Shown: in pieces, positions 54,111-64,000 of the stretch
How the letters are laid out: the number at the start of each line of letters is the position of its first letter
How positions within the stretch are numbered: position 1 is the first letter of the stretch
Origin: Gambelia wislizenii
Lineage: Eukaryota; Chordata; Lepidosauria; Squamata; Crotaphytidae
Reading direction: 5' to 3'
NCBI GenBank assembly: GCA_030847615.1
Contig: JAUMIR010000004.1
Span: 272,761,501-272,825,500 of the forward strand
Length of the DNA stretch: 64,000 bases
The notes under the pieces: generated by a model
What the model was told of the DNA's origin: nothing
What the model saw: the letters and a program-made list of their open reading frames with translations, nothing else
The model's database searches: none
Translations under genes and position numbers: made by a program

Positions 54111-55006
54111 TTCTCTCCCTCAGGCTTACCATACAATCCAATTAAGACATGGTGCACAAGGAAAGGGAACAGTAGTGGGGAAGGGGAGTCAGTCCAGCAG
54201 ATGCAGCCTCTTTTTCTTTCCCTCAGAGGCCACAGTAGTGCCTCCAGGGCCACCAGGGCTCCCTATATATGTCAAAAAGGTTCTCTGGAAGTCACCTTGA
54301 GGATGCATTATCAGGTCTGCTCAAAATATTGATTGGTTGGTTTGCATTTTCCTCTCTGTGAAGTACTCAGCCCTCTGCACCAAGGAATATGGGAAAGAAA
54401 CTCTCATAGTTTCGGTGTGGCTGGCAATGGGGCAAGACTGGTCTAGGTTCTGCTACACAGTCCCAGATCGGGGTGCCAGGAGAAGACATCTGCCACACTC
54501 TTCCAGTCATGGGGTGCCTTCGGACAAGCAGTTGCAGCAGGATCCCAAGAAGTATCTACAGGTGCCTGTTCTTGACATGCTCCATGACTGGGAAAGTGTT
54601 GCAGATTTCCTAGAGTCCCAGTCTGTAGTATTTTGGGAATCTTATAATTGATATGCGGCCAGGCTGAAAAGGCAGGATTATTTTTTTTGGCGGGGGGAGC
54701 TGGCACTCTCAGATGTAATAGATACATAGGAGCTCCATCATTAACAATGTGTCGGATGATGCAAGATCTTAGCCTATATTTATAAGTTAGCATTTGCAAA
54801 TGTTATGCAAATCTATGTTCCCTTTTGTCCTCTTTTTTGAGGATACTTTTCTCTTTGGGGACTATATGTCAGAAACTATTCTATCACCTTGTGGATGGTA
54901 CCACTTCAAACAATACTCATATTAATACACACTCCATTTAAAAGAGAGAAAAAAGCAAGGAGAAGGCTTATGTTTTTCCTATGGATTTTTTTTAATGGAA
55001 AAACAT
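54111..55006. other. No gene recognised
   Basis: Frames at 54337-54651 (plus) and 54443-54799 (minus) overlap each other and have no domain pattern. No exon or repeat family identified. Confidence 0.35.
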
Positions 55007-55460
55007 TTCTCTCTCTGGCTTTTCTTCGCAAACGAAGATTCAGGAAGGACTCATCCCACGCTTTCTGCAAGCGCGCTGATGACTAAAAAGGCCAGTCCGA
55101 GATAAACAAGTCCGGTTGCAGAAAGCACAGCAGAAGGTCTCCTTGGGTGATGTTTCTGGGTTGTGAGTCTTTCTGCGTTGTCGTTTCTCTTCAAGACTTG
55201 CTTGGTGTGAGTTCTCAAATAAGGCTGCAGTATTATGGATAGTGCATCTCCATGCCTCCCGATGTGAGGCCAGGACGGACCATTGTTGGTGATCAATTTG
55301 GCCAAGCCTGAGTTGTTGTTTCAGGGAGTCTTGTATCGCTTTTTTGGAGCGTCCCTGTTATGCTGACCCGTGGCGAGTTCACCATAGAGTCCTGCCCTTT
55401 GATGCTCCTTCGAGCCTGTGCAATGGATTTTTCTGGTGAAGCGCAGGATGCACAGAACAT
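55007..55460 (-). mobile_element. LINE Z, copy 4, short, with 5' UTR piece attached
   Basis: Shared 3' end CTCTCTCTGGCTTTTCTTC at 55010, zinc finger region, and C-terminal ORF to about 55390 (GGCGAGTTCACCATAGAG). It then joins CCTGCCCTTTGATGCTCC and GAGCCTGTGCAATGG, the same non-coding segment as in copy 3 (24700-24750 and 24955-24975) but with a different break. Length about 0.45 kb. Confidence 0.82.
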
Positions 55461-55843
55461 TTATGCATATAAGATAACCAACAAGAGTTTGAAATGGTAC
55501 AATCCTTGTAATTTTATTTTAACATCTCAGTGAGTATTAGGCCTCACTCCTGTGTTGTATTTCATTTTTTTTTCATTTTTTAAATAATGTCTATGTCCAG
55601 CTGATATTCAACATAGAATTGGCCTTGAACATATATACAAATTGCATTCCATTACCTCAGTGTTCTAAGGTTATTGTTGATATATATATATTTATGAATG
55701 TAAGTCTGGACTGTTTAAACCAAAGACCTCACTTTGGTCAGCCAGATGTCACTTGATTTAACAGTAAGTTTTGCTATATCCATATCCATGTTGTCAGTTA
55801 AAATAAAATCTACATGCCAAAATGGAGAGAACTTCACTGGTCT
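55461..55843. other. No gene recognised
   Basis: AT-rich; a (TA)n patch at 55678-55690. Nothing else identified. Confidence 0.4.
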
Positions 55844-55851
55844 TTCTAGAG

Positions 55852-56021
55852 CAGTGTTTCTCAACCAGGGTTCCCCAAGAGGTTGCTAGGGGTTCCTCAA
55901 GAGATGGTGATTGTGGAGGGAAAGCAATAGCAGTATATAGAATAATGTTTATGCATGGGTCCCCTGAGACCTGAAAATTATTTCAAGGGTTCCTCCAGGA
56001 TAAAAAGGTTGAGAAAGGCTG
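55852..56021. mobile_element. hAT-type MITE, 170 bp, perfect 8-bp duplication
   Basis: Ends CAGTGTTTCTCAACCAGG and AAGGTTGAGAAAGGCTG with TTCTAGAG at 55844-55851 and 56022-56029. Interior has GGGGTTCCTCAAGAG and AAGGGTTCCTCCAGG. The CAGTGTTTCTCAACC end is of the hAT/Charlie kind. Non-coding. Confidence 0.93.
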
Positions 56022-56029
56022 TTCTAGAG

Positions 56030-57439
56030 GCATTATTTATTACTTTTCAGTGAAGGAACATTTTATGATATGACATCTGAACAATTCCATTTATATCAGG
56101 GATGTATCCTGCTGCTAAATGTTTCTGATTTATAGAATGTTTTAATCTTAAGCTTTTACATTTTAAACTTTAACTCAGTCAGATATATGAAATATAGTAT
56201 GTGTCTTTTGTGGGCTGCTTTCTATCTAAGAATATTTACCTGATTTAGATAAAGCATGCAATATAGTACAGAGGAATGTTACATATTTTATGCTGGAGGA
56301 AAATTATCTTGTTGCAGCACAGTAATCTTTTACAACCAGCAGAGGTCCTGCTCCAGCTTTTATAAAACATAAGTAGTTTTACAAATAAACTATGTCTACA
56401 AAAACATAAGCAAACAAACAAAACCCTTTTAGATCTAGTTCACATATCACTTAGGCCTTCCACCAATTAAACTGACACCAGTTTTATCTATTCAGAAACG
56501 AATAACAGTGAAGCCATTCACTTGAACATTATCAACAAAACAAATTATTTTCTTAATTTTTTAAATCTATCATCAAAAAATCAAATTTAATAAAAAAATT
56601 AAACTAATTAATAAGGTTTAATTAAAAATTACTTTTGGAGGCTTCAGGCATTTCAAGGATGTTGTATTTCTGCCTACAAGATTTGCTTTCAAAAGGAATG
56701 GAAACAATAAGTAGCAAGGCATGCAAATCTTCTTGCTTCTTAGCCAGAAGTATGTCCTATTGACTTTAATATGATTTACCTATATATAAAAGTCTACAAA
56801 GGATTTTGTCCTTCTTTCAAAGGATAAGAGTTTGTGAACATGAATACGTAGCAAGGATTCTGCTGTAATTCTCTGTGAATGACCATAAACTACATCCCAG
56901 ATGTGGTACAAGAGAAGATCCAAAGTCACAGACAAAGAGAGTATACAGTATAATAAGAATTGGATTTGTAATGGATCTTAATCCTGGGACAAATGAATTA
57001 GACCTGTCTGGGGAATTGGGAATATATACCTCATCTTATACTGCTGAAAGTCAATGGAGTACAATGAGCATAGCAAACAGCGTTGCAATTTAGGAAACCT
57101 CTGTTCAAATGTCAGACTATCAATAGGCATGTTGAGAAGACATTTTAATAAAATTCTAGGCCTGAGATCTTGCATTGGTGTTTAACAAGTGTAGTGTTGC
57201 ACACCCACAGCACAGGCCTCTCTACCTTCAGCAGCTTTGGAGTCCCATGTCTCCTGCTATGGCAGTGAAATGGTGACGGAGAGGGAGGAGAGCAAAAGAG
57301 ACTCCCCCCTCCCCTGCTTTCTAGATGCAGAGAGAAGATAAATAAGATTGTCTAATTTGTTTCAAAGGTCTGTCCACGCTCTGTTTCTTCCTGCTGTCAC
57401 CACTTACACCAGCATAGTTATGCCAGCATAGTTCAATAT
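56030..57439. other. No gene recognised
   Basis: Very AT-rich at 56560-56640. No exon or named repeat. Confidence 0.4.
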
Positions 57440-57740
57440 CAAATTTCTGGCCAATGGCTGTATTTTGATTGCACTGACATAGCAGTTTGATACCACCTTG
57501 ACTTTCATGGCTTCATCCTATAAAATCCTGTGACTTGTAGTTTGGTGAGGTAGTTAGAATTGTTTGCTAGAGGGTTCTAAATGCTGTAGTTCAGTGGTGT
57601 GCATTAGAGCTCTCTGAGAGGGAATTGCAAGAACTGCAGCAAACTACAAAACCCAGGATTCCATAGAACAGAACCATACCAGTTAAAGTGGATGAAACTG
57701 AAAACTATGCAATGTAGATATGCCTGGGATTTTTGAAGCA
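57440..57740. repeat. MITE-like repeat C, best copy
   Basis: CTATAAAATCCTGTGACTTG with TAGTTTGG at about 57518-57545 is inverted in CAAACTACAAAACCCAGG and ATTCCATAG at 57639-57667. It is followed by CAGTTAAAGTGGATG and a TGTAGATATGCC end. The left side has the matching CATAGCAGTTTGATACCACC. Non-coding. It resembles an abundant squamate MITE, superfamily not assigned. Confidence 0.65.
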
Positions 57741-58399
57741 TTAACAGGGTGCAGGGGAGCAAGCACAGTGATTCTTTAAATATAAATTATGCACCACAAT
57801 CATCTGAATTAACACAATCAACTTTTGTCCCCTCTTCAAGCTCCCAGGGCAGTTTCCCAAGCAGTGGTGTAGTGGTAAATTTTGAAATTCCAGCCCTCAC
57901 CATATAGTCATAAACTATATTATGAATCAACAATCTCCTCCCCCCGCCATTTTTCTTGCAGAATCTTTTTTTCTTTCTTTTTTTCAGAAGCAGAGCCATT
58001 AGACCTAACTCAGCAGTACCCAACAATCTATCTCTGTTGCAGTTTTATACCACTGTCGCAGTTTCCTCCTACCAGACATATACTGCCCCAATCTTCACTA
58101 ATGATTACTGATAGCCATCTTTACCATGTATATCTATGGATGATTCAGATAATTCTTTCTATAGAGTCACTGATGACAGTGTGCTGTAAACAGGTGCAAA
58201 TTCTTGCCTTCTTGCCATGGCAATAAAAACATTTGTGTGTGTGTGTGTTTGTAATATACAAGTATTCACTAAAAACCACCTTCAAGGACAGTCATTCAAA
58301 AGCACTGCACAGTTTAGAGAAACTGTTCAGCCTTGACATTTTACTCAACTGTGGTGTTTGCTGCAGCTTTACAGAAAGAGTAGTTAACAAAAATGTACA
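57741..58399. other. No gene recognised; (GT)n at 58233-58248
   Basis: A T-rich stretch at 57965-57987 and a short GT run. No exon or repeat family identified. Confidence 0.4.
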
Positions 58400-58720
58400 A
58401 AATAGTGGGTATGGGCCCTTAATGCCCTCTAGGTGGTGTGGAATAATTTTGCCACATTTGTTCCCCCTTGTGCCATTTTTAGCAGCAAGGGGGACTTTTT
58501 TATAACTAGGGGTAACTTCCTGTTCACTTCCTGTTTTAAAGAAGGCCCCTCCTGGGACTAAAATGCCCAGGGGAGGAACAAAATGTGGTGAAAATGCCCC
58601 CTATTGCCCTGGAGGGCATTGTGTGGCACTTGGGGCAATATTTGACTCCTGGAGCCATAAAACAGGCCTGGGGAGCACATGTATTCCACGGGCCACATAT
58701 TGTCCACCTCAGCGTTAAAC
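58400..58720 (-). mobile_element. hAT-type MITE E, copy 2
   Basis: In the opposite direction to 53607-54037: reading the minus strand, GTGGACAATATGTGGCCCG, TTTATGGCTCCAGGAG, GGGCATTTTCACCAC and the GGGCATTAAGGGC end. Boundaries are approximate and no duplication was found. Non-coding. Confidence 0.55.
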
Positions 58721-59110
58721 AATGGGTTATCAGGATGTGCCTGAGCAAAAATAAGCCAGTACAACAACATCTCAAGTTTTGTTGCTCCTCATCACCTCCT
58801 CCTGCATGACCAGAAGGACTAATCCAGAATTTAGCTTACTTTAGATAGATGTACATGCACTTCAACTGATCCATTTTGGCAGGGACATTCTCAGCTAATC
58901 CTCAGCTCTCTCACTTCTTTAGATGCTTTTAAAATGTCCCAGTTTCCCACTCCTCCCATTTCTCTCCTTTGTCCTCAGCTTAATTCAGTTGCTGCAAACC
59001 AAGTTCAAAGGGCAAAAATAATTTGCATCCAGTTAAACTTAGAAGTGGGGAGGGGCATAATCTTGCCCTTTCCAGTAGGCTCAGGAAAAAACAAACTGCT
59101 GCAACTTCTA
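58721..59110. other. No gene recognised
   Basis: No exon or repeat identified. Confidence 0.35.
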
Positions 59111-59450
59111 GGACTTTTTCAGACACTCTAAAAAAAACAAACCCAAGGAGGTCAGGAGGAGGACACCACTGTCCTGCTTCCGGTGGTTGCTTTTGCATGC
59201 CCTGTCTTCCTCCCGCCGTCCTTTGTTCATTCTCCCTCCATGCTGGAGTGACGGAAAAGGTGCTGCTTTTTATTGATGGAAACTTCTGTCAATAAAAAAT
59301 GCCGTATTTTTTGAGCCTCTAGCATGGAGGGAGAATGAACAAAGGAGGAGGACGGGGTGTACAGAAGTGACCACTGGAAGTGGGACAGCAGCGTCTTCCT
59401 CCCAACCTCCGTGGGATTTTTTTTTTTTTTAGTATCTAATGATAAAGTCC
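59111..59450. mobile_element. Foldback element F9 with CTA duplication
   Basis: Ends GGACTTTTTCAGACACTC and TATCTAATGATAAAGTCC, flanked by CTA at 59108-59110 and 59451-59453. Arms pair over about 150 bp each, for example CCTTTGTTCATTCTCCCTCC against GGAGGGAGAATGAACAAAGG. The centre is TTTTTATTGATGG...CTGTCAATAAAAA. A T run at 59418-59430 breaks the right arm. No coding capacity. Confidence 0.9.
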
Positions 59451-59453
59451 CTA

Positions 59454-60593
59454 GAATGTGTTACCCAAATTGAGTGGGGTACATGGGGACCCTCTAATGT
59501 CCTAATATTAATTTGGGAAATTTAAGTAACTCAACTTGGCATGCAAGAGGCTGGGCAATGGAGGGATCTTTTAACCTATGTATTCCAGTAGTAATGGAGG
59601 GGACTGTAAGCCATAAGGTAGAATTAAATTATCTTTATTGGAAATTAATATCAACAGCATTCATGCAAACATTCAGGCTTCAGACACTCACACAAGGCTA
59701 TCAGAAAAATTTGGAAGTATTTGGATAGAGGAATAGAGTAAAAGGATGGTGGGTTATACTATACCAATGCTGCAGAGCTGAGATCGCTTAGTAAATCAAC
59801 AGCGGAAAAATCCAGATGATAGACTGGTGACACAAACTGATGTGAAGGAAGGAAGGACTCTGCTATCGTTGTGTGGATTAGTGAATGACTCACCTCCAGG
59901 TGTTAAGTTCTAACCTCAGAATTTGGTTTTGGGGAATTTCCAAAGTCCCTTCCCTTGGTCATACATGAATCCAGCCTTGGTATGAGGGGGTTCCTGGTTT
60001 ATCTGCTAACCATGTGGATGGCAAGAATAAGCCAAATTATTAAATCTAGCCAATTATTGGATATTCTAAGATGGGGGCTATCAGGGTAGGTAACAAATGC
60101 TTGCACATCTTTCTTCATTAGTAACTTTCCCCATCTTGGCCACACTCTGATGTTGCTTGGCCACATGTGTTCCAGTTTTCATCTTTGAATGTTGGTGGGT
60201 ATGGATGCATGTAATTATAACCAAACTAAGGAACATGGTTAAAAATAAACTCTAGTAAATTGCCCAGCATTCCAACAACACCTCCTAGGATGTTCTCTGG
60301 CTTGGTTAACAAAATTATTTAGTTCAGAAGAACCAGGAATATGTGAAAGAAAACTCCATTCTTATGTCTCTTTGCATTCATATGGGAGGGGCAAAGGGAA
60401 GAACTGAATGCATGAACCTAGCATTTTGCATCTCCTTTCTACTAACGTATACATTACTAAATTAAATTTTAGCAATATATGGCAACCCCAGCCACTGAAT
60501 GGATTTCATCATGTCACTAATTTCCTTTCTTAAATTCTCTTTTGTAAGTTTATGAATGTGCTCTCTCCTCTGGTAAACTCAGCTTAATACTAA
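59454..60593. other. No gene recognised
   Basis: No exon or repeat family identified. Confidence 0.35.
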
Positions 60594-61119
60594 GGGCTTA
60601 TCTACACAGGCAATATACTCCATCTTGCCCCCATCTTAAAGCCCCGCAGTCCAGATGATGCAGAGCTTTTGTTCTGTTCTGTCCTCACAACACCTGGGGC
60701 AAAGACAGGGGGAAGACAGGGTACAACTTGTTACAACATTATAAAATAATACTTACTTTAATCCATTCTCACTGGCAAAAATTGGATTGGGCCCAATGTG
60801 ACCACAGGAGCCTATCCTGGCATGTTTGCCCATTGCTGCAGGTGTTGGTCTGGCATTGCTCTTCCACAGCAGGAGGCAGACGCACAGCATGTGACCAAGG
60901 CTGGTCACATGCAAGGGGACTTGTTCACGTGTTGCAGGGTGGCCTCCTAGCTTCCAGGAGAGCGAGAAAGATGGCTGTGGTGGTGGCTAAAACAATGGGC
61001 TAGTGTGTCTGTCAGGACTTCCTCCCACATTGTGGAGGTAATGGGTAGGAATGGGCCTGATCCATAGGCAGGATACGCCGGCAGGGAGTCGGCGTATCCT
61101 GGCCTGTGCAAATGAGCCC
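60594..61119 (+). mobile_element. Type-A MITE, complete copy
   Basis: Left end GGGCTTATCTACACAGGC followed by AATATACTCCATCTTGCCC; right end GGCCTGTGCAAATGAGCCC. A perfect 12-bp hairpin (CAGGATACGCCG 61069-61080 with 61090-61101, 9-base loop) lies just inside the right end. Internal CACAGCATGTGACCAAG and GGTCACATGCAAGGGGACTT align with the 15-kb copy. Non-autonomous. Confidence 0.88.
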
Positions 61120-61737
61120 AAAGTGAATCACTTTTTTCATCTCTGAAGTGATCAATAGTATTAGACCCAGTGTATATCAGTACAAGGGGGCAGTCACACA
61201 GTTACTTAAGAGTTGTTATACTTATTTATACACAGAGGAAAGAAAAGACTTTAATATTAGTGAAATGGTAAACCACATGCCTTTAAAGATTTCCAGAACA
61301 ATTTCATTAATGCAGAAAATAACATGGTGTACTTCAAAACAGAATGTTCAAGATATTGGCAAGACATTAGAGGCAATAAATAAATTATGTTTTGCTAAGT
61401 TACCTGATGGGATGTGCTTTCCTCTGATCCTGTTATCAAGCACTAGCCAGTACTCCATCCATCAAACAAGAATCATCCACTAATGAAGCCAGTTTAAAAT
61501 AATGGAGCAGAACAGCTTATATTGTATGAGATGTGTTGAATGGAATATGTTTTTGAAACATATCAAAAGCTATATTTCACTCTATCTCAAGTGCAGGATA
61601 CAGCAAAGTAGACCCATTGAATCATTGAGTAGACCCATTCAATCATGAACATTTACTTTAATTGCTGAACATTTACATTAATCCAGGACCAACAATAAGA
61701 TTTAGACCATCGTTGGATGAGCTGAGCTGAAATCTAA
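61120..61737. other. No gene recognised
   Basis: The plus frame at 61148-61483 is open for 111 codons but shows no domain pattern. Duplicated TAGACCCATT(G/C)AATCAT motifs lie at 61611-61645. Confidence 0.35.
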
Positions 61738-62036
61738 GGGCTCTTCTATACCAGGCAGGATATGCCAATTCCACACTGGCATATCATGCCTCCAGAGCTG
61801 GCCTGTTTTCCCCACCCTCCTATTACCTGCAGAAAATGGGCCGGAGTCCAAATAGGATGCCAGCCCATCACTGAAACCACCACCGCCATTTCCCCCGCTA
61901 ACACAGAAACCAGAAAGGGGTCCCACAATATGTGACTGCAGGCCCCCTGCATGTGATCAACCTCAGTCGCATTGTTTGGACTGCAGGGCTCTGGAACGGG
62001 GAGAAGCCAGGGTATTTGGCCAGTGCAGGCAAGCCC
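61738..62036 (-). mobile_element. Type-A MITE, shorter copy
   Basis: Left edge GGGCTCTTCTATACCAGGC then hairpin AGGATATGCC...GGCATATCATG; right edge GCCAGTGCAGGCAAGCCC. The interior has CCCACAATATGTGACTGC and CCCCCTGCATGTGATCAACC. About 300 bp, so internally deleted relative to the 500-bp copies. Confidence 0.8.
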
Positions 62037-63842
62037 ATAGTTTCAAATTGAGAGAAATTCCCATACAAGTACTGGCAGCAGAAGAAGTGGAAGGGCTGAA
62101 AGACATGGGAAAATGAAGTTGGATAGGTTCTGTAAGGCAAACAAAAGCTACAGCCTACAGGAGCACGCAGTCATACCATATATAACCAATGAAGGCTAAG
62201 GAGGATCATCCATAAAAGCAGAGGTAATAAACAGTAAGATGATGAAGTAATTCAATAAGGGCATTGAATAAGGGCATTGAATATTTGTTGAACTGATGTA
62301 GTTTCTGGAGAAAGTTATACCTGCAATTGCTGGCAAGTTCTCCAGTTCAAGTCTGGATACAGAAGTTAAGGGAAGCTATTTTTAGAACCTGAAATTGCCT
62401 TAGACTCACAGATGAAACATCAATAAATTGTGAAAGATTCCTTTACTGTCATGACACTTTCACACCTGTACGTGAAAAAATGTGATTGTACATCACCAGT
62501 TTCTTGGATGAACAATTTCCCATTTTTAAAGCCTTTTAAAAAAGGATGCCCTCTTACAGACTTTATTGTTTTAGTACTTTCGTACAGTAATGCTTCTTCA
62601 GGTCTGGCTGGGTTTAAAAATTGATTGGTGTCCAGTCCGTTCACTTTGAACAGCTAACACAGGTCTTTTGTCTTTTCCAGCATTTAATCTCTACTTTGCT
62701 GATGCCTGATTTCAGGTTATTTTTTTTCCATGCCTCTGGATCTCCCCACCCCCTTTTTTCTTCAGAAGCTGTAGACCATAGATTTTCACTGACATTCTAA
62801 GGTCATTGCTCTTTCATTAACAGCATACCAACATAACATATTCCTATGCAAAGATGTGGTGAATGACTTGTGTCACAAAGAGAAGGAAAATATTTCAAGC
62901 TGTTTCTTATGAAGAAGTGGTGTGTATGAATGCTGCAAAGGAATATTGTATTGTAAAAATGACTGGTGTGCCTCTGGGTCATTCTTACACTACAATCTTC
63001 CTTTGCTAGCCAACACCCCCCCCCACACACACACCACTTCTACATAGGAAGCATCTTGAAATATTTTCCTTCTCTTTATGATACAAGTCATTATCTTGCA
63101 CGAGAATATCTTATTTTGGTATGAGAACATTCCCCTCCACCAATAAAGAATTCTGCTATCCAAATGAAACTTTCCTTCAACTCTAAATTCTAAATTTCTA
63201 TCATTGTAGAATTCTGTCATTGAGGTACTGAAAACTACTCATACCTAGAACTCTTATATTTGTTGTGTTTAAATTCCACTGGTAATTTTGCCTGCCCCTT
63301 TTCTAGGGATGTCTAAACTTTATTTCCAAACTAGCTGGACCCAGCGTACCACACTCTGTTAAAAACAAACAAACAAACAAACAAAAAACAAAGCAAAAGC
63401 AAAAACAAAAAAAACTCCCCCCAAAATGCCTGGTAGACCTCACACCTGGTTGCCTAGGTCCTGTTGCAGTGGCGGCAGCAGCGTCCTGCCACAGCCTGGG
63501 TCCCATCGCAGTGGGAATAGAAATGATATTACTGTGTAGACTTAAATCGTAAGTGGGAACTGTGCAGCCTTGAGACATTGGTGAACTGGAAAGGCCTGTA
63601 GCCTTAGCAACTATAACCAGCACTGTAGCACATTGTTTGGTCACTCCCAGCATGCAGATTGGCCATGAGTGGCAGGAGTGGATTATGAGGTGAAGAGGAA
63701 TTTGCATGTGGGTGGTGATTGGCTGAGGGAATGACAGGAGTGGCCAATCAGCACACTGAAAGAGGCAACATAGCTAAACCCATTTTACATACCCATTTTT
63801 ATTCTGATTTTTTTTCTTTTTGTGTTTTGAAACGTTGCCTAA
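62037..63842. other. No gene recognised
   Basis: C run at 63016-63024; (AAAC)n-like A-rich patch at 63358-63412. ACTAGCTGGACCCAGCGTAC at 63331-63350 resembles the start of a common reptile repeat, but no boundaries could be set. ATTGGCC/ATTGGCT/CCAAT boxes cluster at 63658-63750 without other promoter features. Confidence 0.35.
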
Positions 63843-64000
63843 GGGCTCATCTATATAAGCCAGGATACACTGATTCCCTGATGGTATATCCTGGCTCATC
63901 TATGCAAGCCAGGATATGCCAACTCCCTGCCGGCATATCCTGTCCATGGATCAGGCCCATTGTTCCCCTGCTACTGCCTCCAAATGGGCCATTGTACATT
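63843..64000 (-). mobile_element. Type-A MITE, cut by window end, with duplicated terminal hairpin unit
   Basis: Begins GGGCTCATCTATATAAGCC. The terminal unit (CTCATCTAT...AGCCAGGATA...TATCCTG) occurs twice in tandem, at about 63845-63894 and 63895-63945. The second unit keeps the better hairpin (GGATATGCC with GGCATATCC). The rest lies beyond the window. Confidence 0.8.

Noticed and set aside
62640..62700. Splice-acceptor-like TTTTGTCTTTTCCAG
   Set aside because: No open exon follows and no matching donor; polypyrimidine plus AG is common by chance.
1..64000. A defence system, gene cluster, CRISPR array or operon
   Set aside because: All coding homology belongs to LINEs, tandem repeats are micro- or minisatellites, and the repeat content shows a vertebrate genome, not a prokaryotic one.

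Overview
This window looks like intergenic or deep intronic DNA from a squamate reptile, most likely a lizard. The reasons are the mix of mobile elements: CR1 copies ending in the ATTCTATGA-type terminus, BovB/RTE copies, L2-clade ends with (TTA)n tails, L1 copies, a BovB-tailed tRNA-derived SINE, many hAT-type MITEs with 8-bp target duplications, and abundant (CA)n, (GT)n and (TTTC)n microsatellites. The species assignment is inference. I found no host protein-coding exon, rRNA, tRNA, CRISPR array or operon-like structure. Every open reading frame with recognisable protein homology belongs to a retrotransposon.

Layout. 1-16.9 kb: sparse old repeats (two CR1 3' ends, a short L1 with a 14-bp duplication, MITEs) plus three foldback elements, one of them a near-perfect 330-bp palindrome at 9806-10135. 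16.9-25.6 kb: three copies of a LINE I call Z (endonuclease, reverse transcriptase, C-terminal zinc finger), mixed with three L2 fragments. Z copies 1 and 2 have inverted 5' halves. 25.6-36 kb: a minus-strand L1 inside an inverted-repeat sequence, a 380-bp hAT MITE, a foldback element, a MITE, and a nearly 4.7-kb plus-strand L1 with both ORF remnants. 36.6-39.2 kb: hAT, BovB and foldback fragments leading into a 1.5-kb CR1 with most of its reverse transcriptase. 41.7-44.1 kb: a 2.4-kb hAT-type element carrying a SINE, a MITE, a CR1 and a Tigger-like MITE inside it. 44.3-46.4 kb: one BovB copy split by a 1217-bp element with terminal inverted repeats, a 5-bp duplication and an internal minisatellite. 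47.5-64 kb: nested MITE/foldback/SINE, another BovB, hAT MITEs, the fourth Z copy, a ninth foldback element and three MITEs of one family at the right edge.

The repeats do not act as a gene system. They record insertion history, and several nestings can be ordered from target-site duplications and from uninterrupted paralogues inside this same window. The least understood items are the foldback family (nine members, termini near GGACTTTATCAGAC, 3-bp NTA duplications at three of them) and the 1217-bp element in BovB. Between repeats there are AT-rich, repeat-free stretches dense in homeodomain-, SOX- and FOX-like sites (best at 51.3-52.2, 36.1 and 23.9 kb). They resemble conserved noncoding elements near developmental genes, but only alignment with other genomes can show that.
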